From: Alphaproteobacteria bacterium
GTDB taxonomy: Bacteria; Pseudomonadota; Alphaproteobacteria; Caulobacterales; Maricaulaceae
NCBI GenBank assembly: GCA_024278855.1
Contig: JAJRSJ010000004.1
Coordinates: 28,118 to 92,117, forward strand
Direction of reading: 5' to 3'
DNA length: 64,000 nucleotides
Part shown: one piece after another, positions 1 through 8,676 of the stretch
Layout: every line of letters begins with the position of its first letter
Position numbering within the stretch: position 1 is the first letter of the stretch
Program-made: the position numbers and the translations under genes
Notes under the pieces: generated by a model
What the model was told of the DNA's origin: nothing
The model's database searches: none
Seen by the model: only the letters and a program-made list of their open reading frames with translations

Positions 1-220
1 AGTATTGACATGTGTATCGTTAAATCCGTCCATGATGGTCTCCGTAATTTTAAATTTAGCTATTCCTATTATTACAAACCGCACAATGATAGCAAAACAT
101 ATGCGGCTAACATTTTTGTGAACACTTAATCACCCGCCCCTTTTCCACTCATGCCCAACGACGAATGGGTATCCAGCGCATAAAGAGCGAGCATAGGCTC
201 GCACATATTTGATAGGAGCT

Positions 221-250
221 GGATTCCCGCTTTCGCGAGAATGAGCGGGG
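221..250. repeat. Short palindromic repeat downstream of the AT-rich gene
   Basis: A 30-bp stretch with CCCGC and GCGGG arms around a TTCGCGAGAA core. It resembles the dispersed intergenic repeat whose translation reads SRESGNP in many proteobacterial genomes. It lies just past the stop of the minus-strand gene that ends at 260, so it could act as a 3' hairpin for that transcript. The rest of positions 1-259 holds no gene that I can recognise. Confidence 0.5.
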
Positions 251-259
251 TTAATATAC

Positions 260-1012
260 CTAGTTTCTTGTGAAAACATGGTCAGCAAGTGATTCCATTT
301 TGAGTATCCTACTTGAATCCACACACTGATCAATTCCCATCCCCCAATTTAAAAAATCTGTTGCATAATCCCAAACACTATCAGTAACCTGATCAGCCCA
401 CCTAGAGAGGAATTTTACACAAGTATTTTTTCGACCTTCAGTTCCCTCAAATTGAAACAAAACATTTCCTGGGACGGTCAGCCAAACTAGAAAGGGCTCT
501 CTGTTCGCATTCATTTCATTCACAGCGGCTTCCCCAAAAGCGTTTTTTACAACACACCTATCCATTTCTGAGCCTTTTGTGCAAAAATGACTTGCACCAA
601 AGTCATTGAGAAAATCATTTCGTGAAATCCCAAAATATATTTTTCCATTATAATATGTGTTACCTGATTTATTTGGTTGAAAGTATTTTAATAATGACTT
701 TTTAAGCTTAACAGTGAAGTCATTTGTCTCCACTAAAGATGGTAAACTGCGAGAAATATCTCTTTCCCTATCATCTAAGTTCCCCAATTTCAGCCCATGA
801 TTTTCAATGCTATTTTTCATTGTCTTGTCAAGACGTGTACCGTGAAAGCAAACAAAGGTTTCCTTTCTTAGCCATTCATAAGCACTGTCCACCAAATTAT
901 CATTGAAATGATAATAACCGTACTCATCATAATCTAATTGTTTTTTATTGGACGCTAAATGATTGGAAAACCTTGGTAACCAGGTGTCTAATTTATCATA
1001 ATTAACAAACAC
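260..1012 (-). CDS. Orphan protein, possible ADP-ribosyltransferase (PARP-like) fold
   Basis: A 250-residue protein that I do not recognise by family. Three segments, in order, resemble the PARP/ART fold. Residues 56-60 read FHGTR, followed by SIENHGLKL (68-76), like the PARP histidine motif. NGKIYFGIS (122-130), with SHF at 141-143, is like the strand-helix carrying the catalytic tyrosine. FLVWLTVPGN (174-183) is like the following strand (LLLCEVALGN in PARPs). I see no certain catalytic glutamate; E189 and E192 are candidates. There is no signal peptide or membrane segment. The start is GTG at 1012, with GGAGAG upstream at 1019-1024; a nearby ATG is out of frame. The gene is clearly more AT-rich than the purA operon beside it and stands alone, which suggests transfer. 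The ART role is inference from motif order only. Confidence 0.6.
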   Translation of the reverse strand: MFVNYDKLDTWLPRFSNHLASNKKQLDYDEYGYYHFNDNLVDSAYEWLRKETFVCFHGTRLDKTMKNSIENHGLKLGNLDDRERDISRSLPSLVETNDFTVKLKKSLLKYFQPNKSGNTYYNGKIYFGISRNDFLNDFGASHFCTKGSEMDRCVVKNAFGEAAVNEMNANREPFLVWLTVPGNVLFQFEGTEGRKNTCVKFLSRWADQVTDSVWDYATDFLNWGMGIDQCVDSSRILKMESLADHVFTRN

Positions 1013-1075
1013 TCCTACTCTCCAGTCTCCAAATAAATTTTACCCACTATTTCTTTACACTTGCCCTGCGTACCC

Positions 1076-2368
1076 CTAAGCCTTAAACGGGTCGCGCATC
1101 AAGATCGTGTCTTCCCGCTCTGGTGAGGTTGAAATCATGGCGGCGGGGACACCGATTAGTTCTTCGAGGCGGCGGATATATTTAATAGCCTGTGCGGGGA
1201 GGTCGGCCGTGGTGCGCGCACCAACCGTGGTATCACTCCACCCTTCCATAGTCTCGTAAATCGGCTCAACTGCGGCCTGATCGGCGGCACTGGCCGGGAA
1301 GCGGCGCAAACGCTGATCGCCTAACTTATAGCCAATACATATTTTGATTTCCGGCATACCGTCCAGCACGTCAATTTTCGTGAGGGCAATGCCGTCTATA
1401 CCGCCAATGGTAATAGCTTGGCGCACCATAACCGCATCAAACCAACCGCAACGTCTTTGCCGCCCGGTCACCGTGCCAAATTCATGGCCGCGTTCACCGA
1501 GGCGTTGCCCGACATCATCACAAAGCTCGGTCGGGAAAGGCCCCTCTCCGACCCGGGTCGTATAAGCTTTGGTAATCCCCAAAACATAAGACAAAGCCCG
1601 TGGCCCCATGCCGGAGCCGCCCGCAGCTTGTCCGGCAATTGTATTGGAAGATGTCACGAACGGGTATGTACCGTGGTCAATATCGAGCATAGCCCCTTGA
1701 GCGCCCTCAAACAATATGCGCTTGTCGGCCCGCGATGCTTTGTCAAGCTCGTGCCAGACCGGCCCGGAAAACGGCAGTATTTTGGGTGCAATCTCCAGTA
1801 GTTTCTGGGTCAACTCGTCCGCGTCCGCAGGCCCGTGCCCCAAACCCTGACGCAGGGCATTGTGGTGATGGAGCAAATTCGCAACCCGCGCAGCAAGTCC
1901 AGTCTCGTCCGCCAAGTCGCAAACGCGAATAGCCCGCCGCGCCACCTGGTCCTCATAGGCCGGGCCGATACCGCGCTTGGTGGTGCCAATTTTAACACCG
2001 TCAGTGCGGTTTTCACGAATAGCATCAAGCTCGCCGTGAATAGGCAGGATTAAGGTCGCGGTTTCGGAAATGATCAAATTATCAGCGGTGATTTTAATGC
2101 CTTGCTCGCGGACACGGGCCATCTCAGCGACCAAAGCCCACGGATCAACCACCACGCCATTGCCAATCACCGACATTTTATCACCGCGCACCACGCCCGA
2201 AGGCAGGAGCGATAATTTATACACGGTACCGTCAATAACAAGCGTATGCCCCGCATTATGCCCGCCTTGGAAGCGCACAATAACATCGGCCCGGTTTGAC
2301 AGCCAGTCCACAATTTTACCTTTGCCTTCATCACCCCATTGAGAGCCGACCACTACTACATTTGCCAC
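1076..2368 (-). CDS. purA: Adenylosuccinate synthetase
   Basis: Joins IMP and aspartate using GTP to make adenylosuccinate, the first committed step to AMP, in the cytosol. The 430-residue length is normal for the family. The N-terminus carries the GTP-binding loop [11 protein letters not shown] (residues 8-18), followed by [11 protein letters not shown] with the catalytic histidine. Later come [14 protein letters not shown] for IMP binding and the C-terminal GTP-base region with TKIDVLDG. The ATG at 2368 gives the conserved [12 protein letters not shown] start. It lies 85 bp after serA on the same strand, so it may be the last gene of a serC-serA-purA transcript, though the gap could hold its own promoter. 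The family assignment is secure. Confidence 0.97.
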   Translation of the reverse strand: MANVVVVGSQWGDEGKGKIVDWLSNRADVIVRFQGGHNAGHTLVIDGTVYKLSLLPSGVVRGDKMSVIGNGVVVDPWALVAEMARVREQGIKITADNLIISETATLILPIHGELDAIRENRTDGVKIGTTKRGIGPAYEDQVARRAIRVCDLADETGLAARVANLLHHHNALRQGLGHGPADADELTQKLLEIAPKILPFSGPVWHELDKASRADKRILFEGAQGAMLDIDHGTYPFVTSSNTIAGQAAGGSGMGPRALSYVLGITKAYTTRVGEGPFPTELCDDVGQRLGERGHEFGTVTGRQRRCGWFDAVMVRQAITIGGIDGIALTKIDVLDGMPEIKICIGYKLGDQRLRRFPASAADQAAVEPIYETMEGWSDTTVGARTTADLPAQAIKYIRRLEELIGVPAAMISTSPEREDTILMRDPFKA

Positions 2369-2453
2369 TAAAAAATCCTTTGATTAAACTAGACTAACAG
2401 ACAACCCGAATGTCTCTAGCACAGTGATTTTGCTTTGTGCAGAAAAACCTGCT

Positions 2454-4028
2454 TTAAAAATTTAAAGATTTGGCGAATTCTACCTGGTCAATATTGCGCA
2501 CAGCTCGTTCGGTTTCCGCGCTCACTGGCCCGTCCACCGAGACCAGACAAAGCGCCCGGCCGCCTTGCGCATCCCGCCCGAGGGAAAATGTAGCTATATT
2601 GACTTTACTGTCGCCCAATAGCGTACCGAGAGCCCCGATAAATCCGGGTTTATCCGCATTACGCACATAAAGCATGTTTGGCGCAAAACCTGCATCCATA
2701 GCCACGCCAAACAGGTTAAGCAAGCGCGGCTCGCCGCCGTATAGTGAACCTGTGACCTCTAGTGTGCGGTCACCCAAATCAATAATTAGCTTGATCAAAT
2801 TATCCTGATTGCCGGCATCTTCGCGGGTCGATTCCTTAACATCAATACCCCGGTCAGCGGCAATCGCAGGTGCAGAGACCATATTGACCTCGCTCATCAT
2901 GGGCGACAACAGGCCCGACAATGCGGCCGCCGTCATGGGTTTGGTGTTCAGCTCGGCCACATCACCCATATAACAAAACTCGGCCGCCTTGATTGGCTCT
3001 TCCAATAATTGCCCGCTCAGTGCGCCCAGTTTTTCCGCCAAATCCACGAACGGCCCCAGGCGCGGGGCTTCTTCGGCGCTAATAGACGGCATGTTCAGCG
3101 CATTGGTCACGGCACCGCTCAACAGGAAATCCGCCATTTGTTCGGCCACTTGCACGGCGACATTTTCTTGGGCCTCCAAAGTGGACGCACCCAGATGCGG
3201 TGTGGCGATAAAGTGTTTGGTTCCGAACAGCGGATTTTCTTTAGCCGGTTCGCTCTCAAACACATCCAGTGCCGCCGCGCGGATATGGCCGTTGTCCAGA
3301 TATTCTTTCAAGGCCACTTCGTCCACCAAACCACCACGAGCCGCATTGACCAAAATAAGTCCCGGCTTGGTTTTGGCCAAAGCTTCGCGGTTAACAATGC
3401 CTCGTGTGCCGTCCGTAAGCGGTGTGTGCAAGGTGATGGCATCGGAACGCTTGAAAATGTCGTCAAGTTCAACCTTTTCCACGCCGAGTGCCACGGCCTT
3501 TTCTGGTGTCAAATACGGGTCATAGGCAATGACTTTCATCTTCAGTGCCAAAGCCCGCTCGGCCACCAGTGCACCAATATTGCCGCAGCCAATAACGCCG
3601 AGGGTTTTGTTGAAAAGCTCAATGCCTTTGAAATCCGCCTTGGGCCATTCGCCCGCCTGGGTACGGATGGACGCCGCCGGGATTTGCCGTGCGCATGACA
3701 ACAATAATGCAATCGCATGTTCCGCCGTGGTGATCGCATTGCCGAACGGCGTATTCATCACCACAATACCGCGCGCCGTTGCCGCCTTTTTGTCGATATT
3801 GTCCGTGCCGATACCGGCCCGGCCAATGACTTTAAGGTTTGTCGCAGCATTGATAATATCCGCGTCCGGTCTGGTGCTTGAACGTACCGCCAGCCCGTCA
3901 TATTCCGGGATGATTTTGATCAGCTCGTCTTTGGAAAGTCCGGTGATGACATCCACATCAACACCTCTATTTTTAAATACACGTCTAGCCTCATCCGACA
4001 TTTTGTCAGCAATTAACACTCTAGCCAT
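2454..4028 (-). CDS. serA: D-3-phosphoglycerate dehydrogenase
   Basis: Oxidises 3-phosphoglycerate to 3-phosphohydroxypyruvate with NAD+, the entry step to serine. It is 524 residues, the long form. The substrate/NAD domains contain the Rossmann motif GVIGCGNIGALVAERA (about 144-159), RSSTRPDADII near the active site, and the catalytic histidine in ATPHLGAST. These are followed by the intervening ASB domain and a C-terminal ACT domain (last ~75 residues, PGFIGALGTLLGDSKVNIA), the usual site of serine feedback inhibition. It starts 23 bp after the serC stop, so the two enzymes of consecutive steps are almost certainly co-transcribed. Confidence 0.97.
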   Translation of the reverse strand: MARVLIADKMSDEARRVFKNRGVDVDVITGLSKDELIKIIPEYDGLAVRSSTRPDADIINAATNLKVIGRAGIGTDNIDKKAATARGIVVMNTPFGNAITTAEHAIALLLSCARQIPAASIRTQAGEWPKADFKGIELFNKTLGVIGCGNIGALVAERALALKMKVIAYDPYLTPEKAVALGVEKVELDDIFKRSDAITLHTPLTDGTRGIVNREALAKTKPGLILVNAARGGLVDEVALKEYLDNGHIRAAALDVFESEPAKENPLFGTKHFIATPHLGASTLEAQENVAVQVAEQMADFLLSGAVTNALNMPSISAEEAPRLGPFVDLAEKLGALSGQLLEEPIKAAEFCYMGDVAELNTKPMTAAALSGLLSPMMSEVNMVSAPAIAADRGIDVKESTREDAGNQDNLIKLIIDLGDRTLEVTGSLYGGEPRLLNLFGVAMDAGFAPNMLYVRNADKPGFIGALGTLLGDSKVNIATFSLGRDAQGGRALCLVSVDGPVSAETERAVRNIDQVEFAKSLNF

Positions 4029-4051
4029 GAGCGTTCTCCTTGTAAAAAACT

Positions 4052-5242
4052 TTAATTAAAAGTGGCGGCGCATTGGGTTTCGAACCCCCATCCCAGCCAC
4101 GGGATCAAGCGTTCAATATCCTGCTTACCGATGAGACCCGACGCCCAGACCCGAAAGCCCGGAGGCGCGGTGCGGTAGGAACCAAAATCATAAGCCACGC
4201 CCAAATCGCTAATCATTTTAACAATCCCAGACGCAAAGGCCGATTGTGCGCTCGCATCCAGAGCCAAAAAGCGCGGATCCACGATTTTCATACATACACC
4301 AGTATTGGAGCGCTGCTCAGGCACAGCGCACAGATTTCCAATCCACGGTGTCTTGTCCATCCAGTCTTGCAAAAAGGCAAAGTTTTCATCAGCCCGGTCA
4401 TGCATCCACTGCAGACCACCCTTTTGGCCGCCTTGGTCACGCACCCATTTCAAGGTCTCGATATGGTCTTCGGCGCACATCAAAGACGGGGTGTTGAGGG
4501 TCGAGCCTTCAAACAAAGCCTCGTTAAGCTTGCCGTTTTTGGTCATGCGGAAAATCTTCGGCAATGGCCAAGGCGGCGTATAGCTTTCGAGACGCTCCAC
4601 CGCATGCGGCGACAAAATAATCATGCCGTGGCCAGCCTCCCCGCCCATGTTTTTCTGCCAGGAATAAGTGGTCACATCCAGCTTGTCCCAAGGTAGCTCT
4701 TGGGCAAAGGCTGCGGACGTCGCATCACAAATTGTCACGCCCTTACGGTCAGCCGGGATGAAATCGGCGTTAGGCACCCGTACCCCGCCGGTGGTACCGT
4801 TCCAGGTAAAGACCAAATCCCGGTCACCCGTATATTGGGACAAATCAGGCAATTCGCCGTAATCGGCCTTGAGAATCCGAAGATCGTCTAGCGGCAATTG
4901 GCTCTCCGCATCGGTAATCCAAGCATAGCCAAAATTTTCCCAAGCCGCCACATCAACACCGCGCGGACCGAGCATTGACCACATGGCCATTTCAACCGCG
5001 CCCGTATCGGAGGCTGGCACAATAGCAATGCGGTGCGTATCCGGCACTTGCAAAACTTCGCGGGTAAGGTCAATAACTTCGCGTAAAACCTGCTTGCCCA
5101 ACGGGCTACGGTGCGAACGGCCAAGGGCCGCGTCTTTAAGAAAATCCGGTGTCCAACCAGGGCGTTTACGAGAAGGCCCAGGCGAAAATCGTCCATCAAC
5201 GGGCTTCACCCCCGGTTTAGGGAGCGGCGTTACTACAGTCAT
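4052..5242 (-). CDS. serC: Phosphoserine aminotransferase, alphaproteobacterial type
   Basis: Transfers an amino group from glutamate to 3-phosphohydroxypyruvate, giving phosphoserine; PLP-dependent. The sequence matches the alphaproteobacterial/archaeal SerC subgroup: KPVDGRFSPGPSRKRPGW near the start, GRSHRSPLGKQVLREV, and the PLP lysine in TYSWQKNMGGEAGHG. I chose the ATG at 5242 (396 residues, MTVVTPLPKPG), because GGAG stands 8 nt upstream; a longer reading from 5308 would run through the structured leader and adds residues not typical of the family. It is the first gene of serC-serA, and serine-pathway control probably acts through the leader described separately. Confidence 0.95.
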   Translation of the reverse strand: MTVVTPLPKPGVKPVDGRFSPGPSRKRPGWTPDFLKDAALGRSHRSPLGKQVLREVIDLTREVLQVPDTHRIAIVPASDTGAVEMAMWSMLGPRGVDVAAWENFGYAWITDAESQLPLDDLRILKADYGELPDLSQYTGDRDLVFTWNGTTGGVRVPNADFIPADRKGVTICDATSAAFAQELPWDKLDVTTYSWQKNMGGEAGHGMIILSPHAVERLESYTPPWPLPKIFRMTKNGKLNEALFEGSTLNTPSLMCAEDHIETLKWVRDQGGQKGGLQWMHDRADENFAFLQDWMDKTPWIGNLCAVPEQRSNTGVCMKIVDPRFLALDASAQSAFASGIVKMISDLGVAYDFGSYRTAPPGFRVWASGLIGKQDIERLIPWLGWGFETQCAATFN

Positions 5243-5335
5243 ATAAGTCTCCAAACGAGCGCGTTTTTGTACGCCCGGAAAAAACAACGCCCTAGTGGGA
5301 GGACGCAACCCGGCGCTTATATGGGAGATTTGCTG
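5243..5335 (-). promoter_or_regulatory. Structured serC leader, candidate serC RNA motif/attenuator
   Basis: Between mce and serC, the minus-strand RNA can form a hairpin at 5306-5287 (GCGUCC paired with GGGCGU, loop UCCCACUA). It is followed at once by UUGUUUUUU (5286-5279), a terminator-like arrangement about 40 nt before the serC ATG. A conserved RNA called the serC motif is known upstream of serC-serA in alphaproteobacteria; the position and operon fit, but I cannot confirm its consensus from memory. No ligand is claimed. Confidence 0.4.
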
Positions 5336-5357
5336 TCAGCGGTCAAGCGGGCTTTTC

Positions 5358-5780
5358 TTAAACCTTAACCGTCTCCATCAACTCAATCAAAGTTCCGGTG
5401 AAATCCTTGGGATGGATAAATATCACGGGCGTGCCGTGGGCGCCTATGCGCGGCTCATTAAGCACGGTTGCGCCTTTTTTCTCCATATGGGCTTTGGCGG
5501 CGTATATATCCTTTACCTCGAAACAAATATGATGTTGAGCGCCCTTGGGGTGTTTTTTTAGGAAGTTTTCTATGGGTGAGCCCTGGCCGTAGGGTTCGAT
5601 CAGTTCGATCTGGCCCGTAGGTAGATTGACGAAGCTATATCTGACCCCTTGCGCCGCAAGTGTTTTGGGGCGGGGGATGTCTTTGATACCGAATAATTTA
5701 CGGTAAGGCTTCACCGCTTCTTTAATGGACGGAACGGCGATGCCGATATGGTTGAGCGGGCCTATGATACTCATGTTCAC
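5358..5780 (-). CDS. mce: Methylmalonyl-CoA epimerase
   Basis: Interconverts the 2R and 2S forms of methylmalonyl-CoA in propionyl-CoA breakdown to succinyl-CoA; a small metal-dependent vicinal-oxygen-chelate enzyme. The 140 residues contain two glyoxalase-like modules. LNHIGIAVPS supplies the first metal histidine, QHHICFEVKDI the second, and LIELME near the C-terminus the metal glutamate. Translation may start at the first ATG or at M3. It overlaps the end of rnj by 4 bp (ATGA), so it is translationally coupled to the RNase. This pairing is common in alphaproteobacteria without an obvious functional link. Confidence 0.93.
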   Translation of the reverse strand: MNMSIIGPLNHIGIAVPSIKEAVKPYRKLFGIKDIPRPKTLAAQGVRYSFVNLPTGQIELIEPYGQGSPIENFLKKHPKGAQHHICFEVKDIYAAKAHMEKKGATVLNEPRIGAHGTPVIFIHPKDFTGTLIELMETVKV

Positions 5781-7483
5781 ACCTTTATGGCTATGGTTTC
5801 GATCAATGCCCGTTTGCCGGTTTTATTTCGGACAAATTTGCGCACACGGGCCGTGATTTTGGCTTCAATCTCGTCTTCGTCGGTACGGTCGCTTTTGCGC
5901 ATCGCGTTAAATGCGGCTTCGGCTTTGTCAGCGACCTCGTCGAGCAATTTTTCCAGCAATTTTCCGTTCTCCCCTTCGGGAAAGCCGTTGATACGCGGGT
6001 CTGGCCCGCCGATCAACCTGCCGCGGCTATCGACCACCAAAGCGATAGATATATGCCCGGCATAGGCCATTTTTTGACGCTCGCGCAGGGAGTAATCATC
6101 GGCGCTAATAATTTCGCCGCAGTCTTCGTGCAAGCGACCACTCGGGACAATATCGATAATTTTCGCTCCTTTTTTGGACAGCAAAATCAACTCGCCGTTA
6201 TGGGGCGCAATCGTGTGCTTGACCTGTAGGGCTTTTGCCAGTTTTTCGTGTTCTAGCAAATGCCGCCGCTCGCCGTGTACGGGGATAGCGATATGCGGCC
6301 TGGCCCAAGCATACATTTCTTTCAACTCATCGCGGCACGGGTGGCCGGAGACATGAATATCCCGGTCTTTTTCCGTAACAATTTCTATGCCCTGGTCCAC
6401 GAGCGCGTTTTGCATGGCGAAAATGCCTTTCTCATTACCCGGAATAATTTTGGACGAAAATATCACCACATCACCTTTGCCAAATTTTACGGTACGGTGT
6501 TCCCCGCGTGCGATGCGGGTAAGGGCGGCTCGCGGCTCGCCTTGGGAGCCTGTACACAGATACAGTATATGCTCAACCGGCAGGCTCTCGGCTTCGTCCT
6601 CAGAGACGATGTTTTTTATATGCTTCAACAGCCCGACCGCTTTGGCGGCTTCGACCATGCGCAGCATGGAGCGACCGATTAGACATACCGAGCGGTCATT
6701 TTCTTTGGCCGCCGTCATAACGCTTTCGAGGCGGGCCACATTGGAAGCAAAGCTCGCCACCGCCACACCGCGCCCTGCGTATTCGCCGATCAATTTTATC
6801 AACTCTTTGCGCACTCCGGCCTCGGAGCCCGACACGCCGGGCGAAAACACATTGGTGCTGTCACACACCATAGCCAACACGCCCTCGTCGCCGACGGCAC
6901 GCAAAGCCGCAGCGTCAACGCTATCGCCGATCCCCGGCTCCGGGTCGATTTTCCAATCCCCCGTGTGCAGGATTAACCCGGCAGGCGTGCGAATTACCAA
7001 AGCGTTCGGTTCGGGAATAGAATGGGTCAGGGTGATCAGCTCTATGTCAAACGGCCCAAGCGAAAACCGACCTCTAAGCGGGATTTCGTGCAAAGGCACT
7101 TCGCCCAACAAACCCACTTCCGCCAACCGCCCTTGCGTCAAATACATGGTAAAAGGCGTCGCGTAAACCGGCACGCGAATGCGTGTCCACAACCGGGCCA
7201 ACGCCCCCATATGGTCTTCATGAGCATGGGTCAGGATGATGCCCAATATATTTTTTCGGATTTGGTAGATAAATTCTATATCCGGCATGATAATGTCTAT
7301 GCCGGGCGTCTCCGCATTACCGAAAGTTACCCCAATATCGACGATAATCCATTTGCGCTTATGGGCCGGGCCAAATCCGTATAAATTCAAATTCATACCA
7401 ATTTCACCGCAGCCGCCAAGGGGCAGGAACACCAGCTCGTCTAGAGCCTTTCCGGTGTATTTTGAATCAATTTGATGGGTCAT
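5777..7483 (-). CDS. rnj: Ribonuclease J
   Basis: A zinc-dependent 5'-3' exo- and endoribonuclease for mRNA decay and rRNA maturation. With the ATG at 7483 it has 568 residues, starting MTHQIDSKYTGKALDELVF. The metallo-beta-lactamase core shows THAHEDH (H86, H88, D90, H91), then HSIPEPNALVI and LHTGDWK. A beta-CASP domain with CDSTNVFSPG follows, then VSGHPCRDELKEM and HGERRHL, and a C-terminal domain. A longer reading from 7549 would pass through the palindromic leader and adds no family-like residues. The start codon and early codons lie inside an inverted duplication that could fold over the initiation site. It is followed by mce with an ATGA overlap. Confidence 0.95.
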   Translation of the reverse strand: MTHQIDSKYTGKALDELVFLPLGGCGEIGMNLNLYGFGPAHKRKWIIVDIGVTFGNAETPGIDIIMPDIEFIYQIRKNILGIILTHAHEDHMGALARLWTRIRVPVYATPFTMYLTQGRLAEVGLLGEVPLHEIPLRGRFSLGPFDIELITLTHSIPEPNALVIRTPAGLILHTGDWKIDPEPGIGDSVDAAALRAVGDEGVLAMVCDSTNVFSPGVSGSEAGVRKELIKLIGEYAGRGVAVASFASNVARLESVMTAAKENDRSVCLIGRSMLRMVEAAKAVGLLKHIKNIVSEDEAESLPVEHILYLCTGSQGEPRAALTRIARGEHRTVKFGKGDVVIFSSKIIPGNEKGIFAMQNALVDQGIEIVTEKDRDIHVSGHPCRDELKEMYAWARPHIAIPVHGERRHLLEHEKLAKALQVKHTIAPHNGELILLSKKGAKIIDIVPSGRLHEDCGEIISADDYSLRERQKMAYAGHISIALVVDSRGRLIGGPDPRINGFPEGENGKLLEKLLDEVADKAEAAFNAMRKSDRTDEDEIEAKITARVRKFVRNKTGKRALIETIAIKV

Positions 7484-7707
7484 ATCTGCTCGCTCGGGCA
7501 GGCGCGGTGCGCGGTGCGACATTCGTGTCGGACAAGCGACGCAACGCACCCGGCGGGCAGATATGACCCACCGCAGGTTAGCTTCTCCCGCACGCTGGAC
7601 GTCGTTGGCCCCCGGTTATGGCAAATAAGGCCACTGCACGTGGCCTGCCTAGCCAGCGAACGGGAAAAACTAGTCAAATGCTTCAAAATACACCGGAAAG
7701 GCTCTAG
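7441..7707. repeat. Decayed inverted duplication of the rnj translation start
   Basis: Positions 7441-7466, within rnj codons 7-15, are repeated as a perfect 26-bp reverse complement at 7682-7707. Nested inside, 7477-7489 (the rnj start region) is the perfect 13-bp reverse complement of 7557-7569. The copy on the plus strand reads GCAGATATGACCCA, then about 100 bp of unrelated sequence, then TCAAATGCTTCAAAATACACC. It is therefore an inverted copy of the rnj start split by an insertion or rearrangement. Between the arms, a CGACA/TGTCG hairpin with a 4-nt loop lies near the centre. In rnj mRNA the leader would be antisense to the start codon and first codons. Confidence 0.85.
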
Positions 7708-7715
7708 TTTGTTTT

Positions 7716-8495
7716 TCATCTGTTTTCTTTCGTGTTCATGCGCCAGATTTGCAATAATCCGTCTATGGTCAAATGGGCGTCATAATGGTCTATACGTTTC
7801 GAAGCACCGGCAAATAATGACGCCACCCCGCCAGTACCTATAACCGTAAAGTTCCGGTTGTCCTCGGTTTTTATCTTGTCAATAAGCCCGTCGATAAGGG
7901 CTATATATCCCCAAAAAATTCCGGATTGCATAGCTTCAACCGTGCCGCGTCCTATGACATTATCCGGTTTTTTAATGGCAATGCGCGGTAATTTCGCCGC
8001 CGCATCATGCAAGGCCCGCAAGGATAAATTGATGCCCGGCGCGATGATACCACCTTCAAAATCACCATTGCCGCAGATAATATCAAATGTGGTTGCGGTG
8101 CCGGAATCGACCAATATTAACGGGCCTTCGTATTTATTGTGAGCGCCAACCGCATTGACCAACCGGTCCGCGCCGACCTCTTTTGGATTTGCCAATGTGA
8201 CCTTTGCGCCGAGTTCCACGCCGGTTTCGCCGACAATCATCGGTTCAACATCCAGATGCCGTCTGGCCAGATTGCGCATATGAAACAAGGCTTGCGGCAC
8301 AACGGTGGAAATAATACAGCCGTTAATGTCAGAGAACTTTAGCCCTTGCATCATCATGAGATGATACAGCCAAACCGCATATTCGTCCGCCGTGCGGGCA
8401 TCATTGGTCTCGATACGCCATTCAACCACCCAGGTTTCTCCGTCGTGAATAGCAAACAAAGTATTGGTATTGCCCGTGTCTATTGCCAGTAACAT
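7716..8495 (-). CDS. coaX: Type III pantothenate kinase
   Basis: Phosphorylates pantothenate, the first step of CoA synthesis, with ATP and a monovalent cation; not inhibited by CoA in the way type I enzymes are. The 259 residues have the ASKHA fold: phosphate-1 [13 protein letters not shown] (residues 4-16), a central [12 protein letters not shown] for pantothenate binding, phosphate-2 [13 protein letters not shown], and EGGIIAPGI. It sits between birA and rnj as in many alphaproteobacteria. The gap to rnj is 232 bp and carries one arm of the rnj inverted duplication. Confidence 0.95.
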   Translation of the reverse strand: MLLAIDTGNTNTLFAIHDGETWVVEWRIETNDARTADEYAVWLYHLMMMQGLKFSDINGCIISTVVPQALFHMRNLARRHLDVEPMIVGETGVELGAKVTLANPKEVGADRLVNAVGAHNKYEGPLILVDSGTATTFDIICGNGDFEGGIIAPGINLSLRALHDAAAKLPRIAIKKPDNVIGRGTVEAMQSGIFWGYIALIDGLIDKIKTEDNRNFTVIGTGGVASLFAGASKRIDHYDAHLTIDGLLQIWRMNTKENR

Positions 8496-8676
8496 AAACT
8501 CTCCTTATTTATGGCGCTCACGGCAGTGCGCAAAAAGCGCACGCCTGCGCGGGCGCGGCGCATTAGCGCCGACGGGCAGTCGCCCTCTTCCGCTCGTCCC
8601 GGCGAAGGTCGGGAACCTCGCTGCACTCGGTACTTCATCATTTTATCAACTCCGGGTTAACTACTTTAACACGTTT
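8496..8676. other. Hairpin-rich gap between birA and coaX
   Basis: No gene is seen. The stretch holds three palindromes: 8526-8542 (GTGCGC, 5-nt loop, GCGCAC), 8556-8571 (CGGCGC, ATTA, GCGCCG) and 8597-8614 (TCCCG...CGGGA). The last resembles common dispersed GC-rich repeats. It forms the 5' leader of coaX on the minus strand. None of the hairpins is followed by a T-run in the transcribed direction, so they do not look like simple terminators. Confidence 0.5.
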
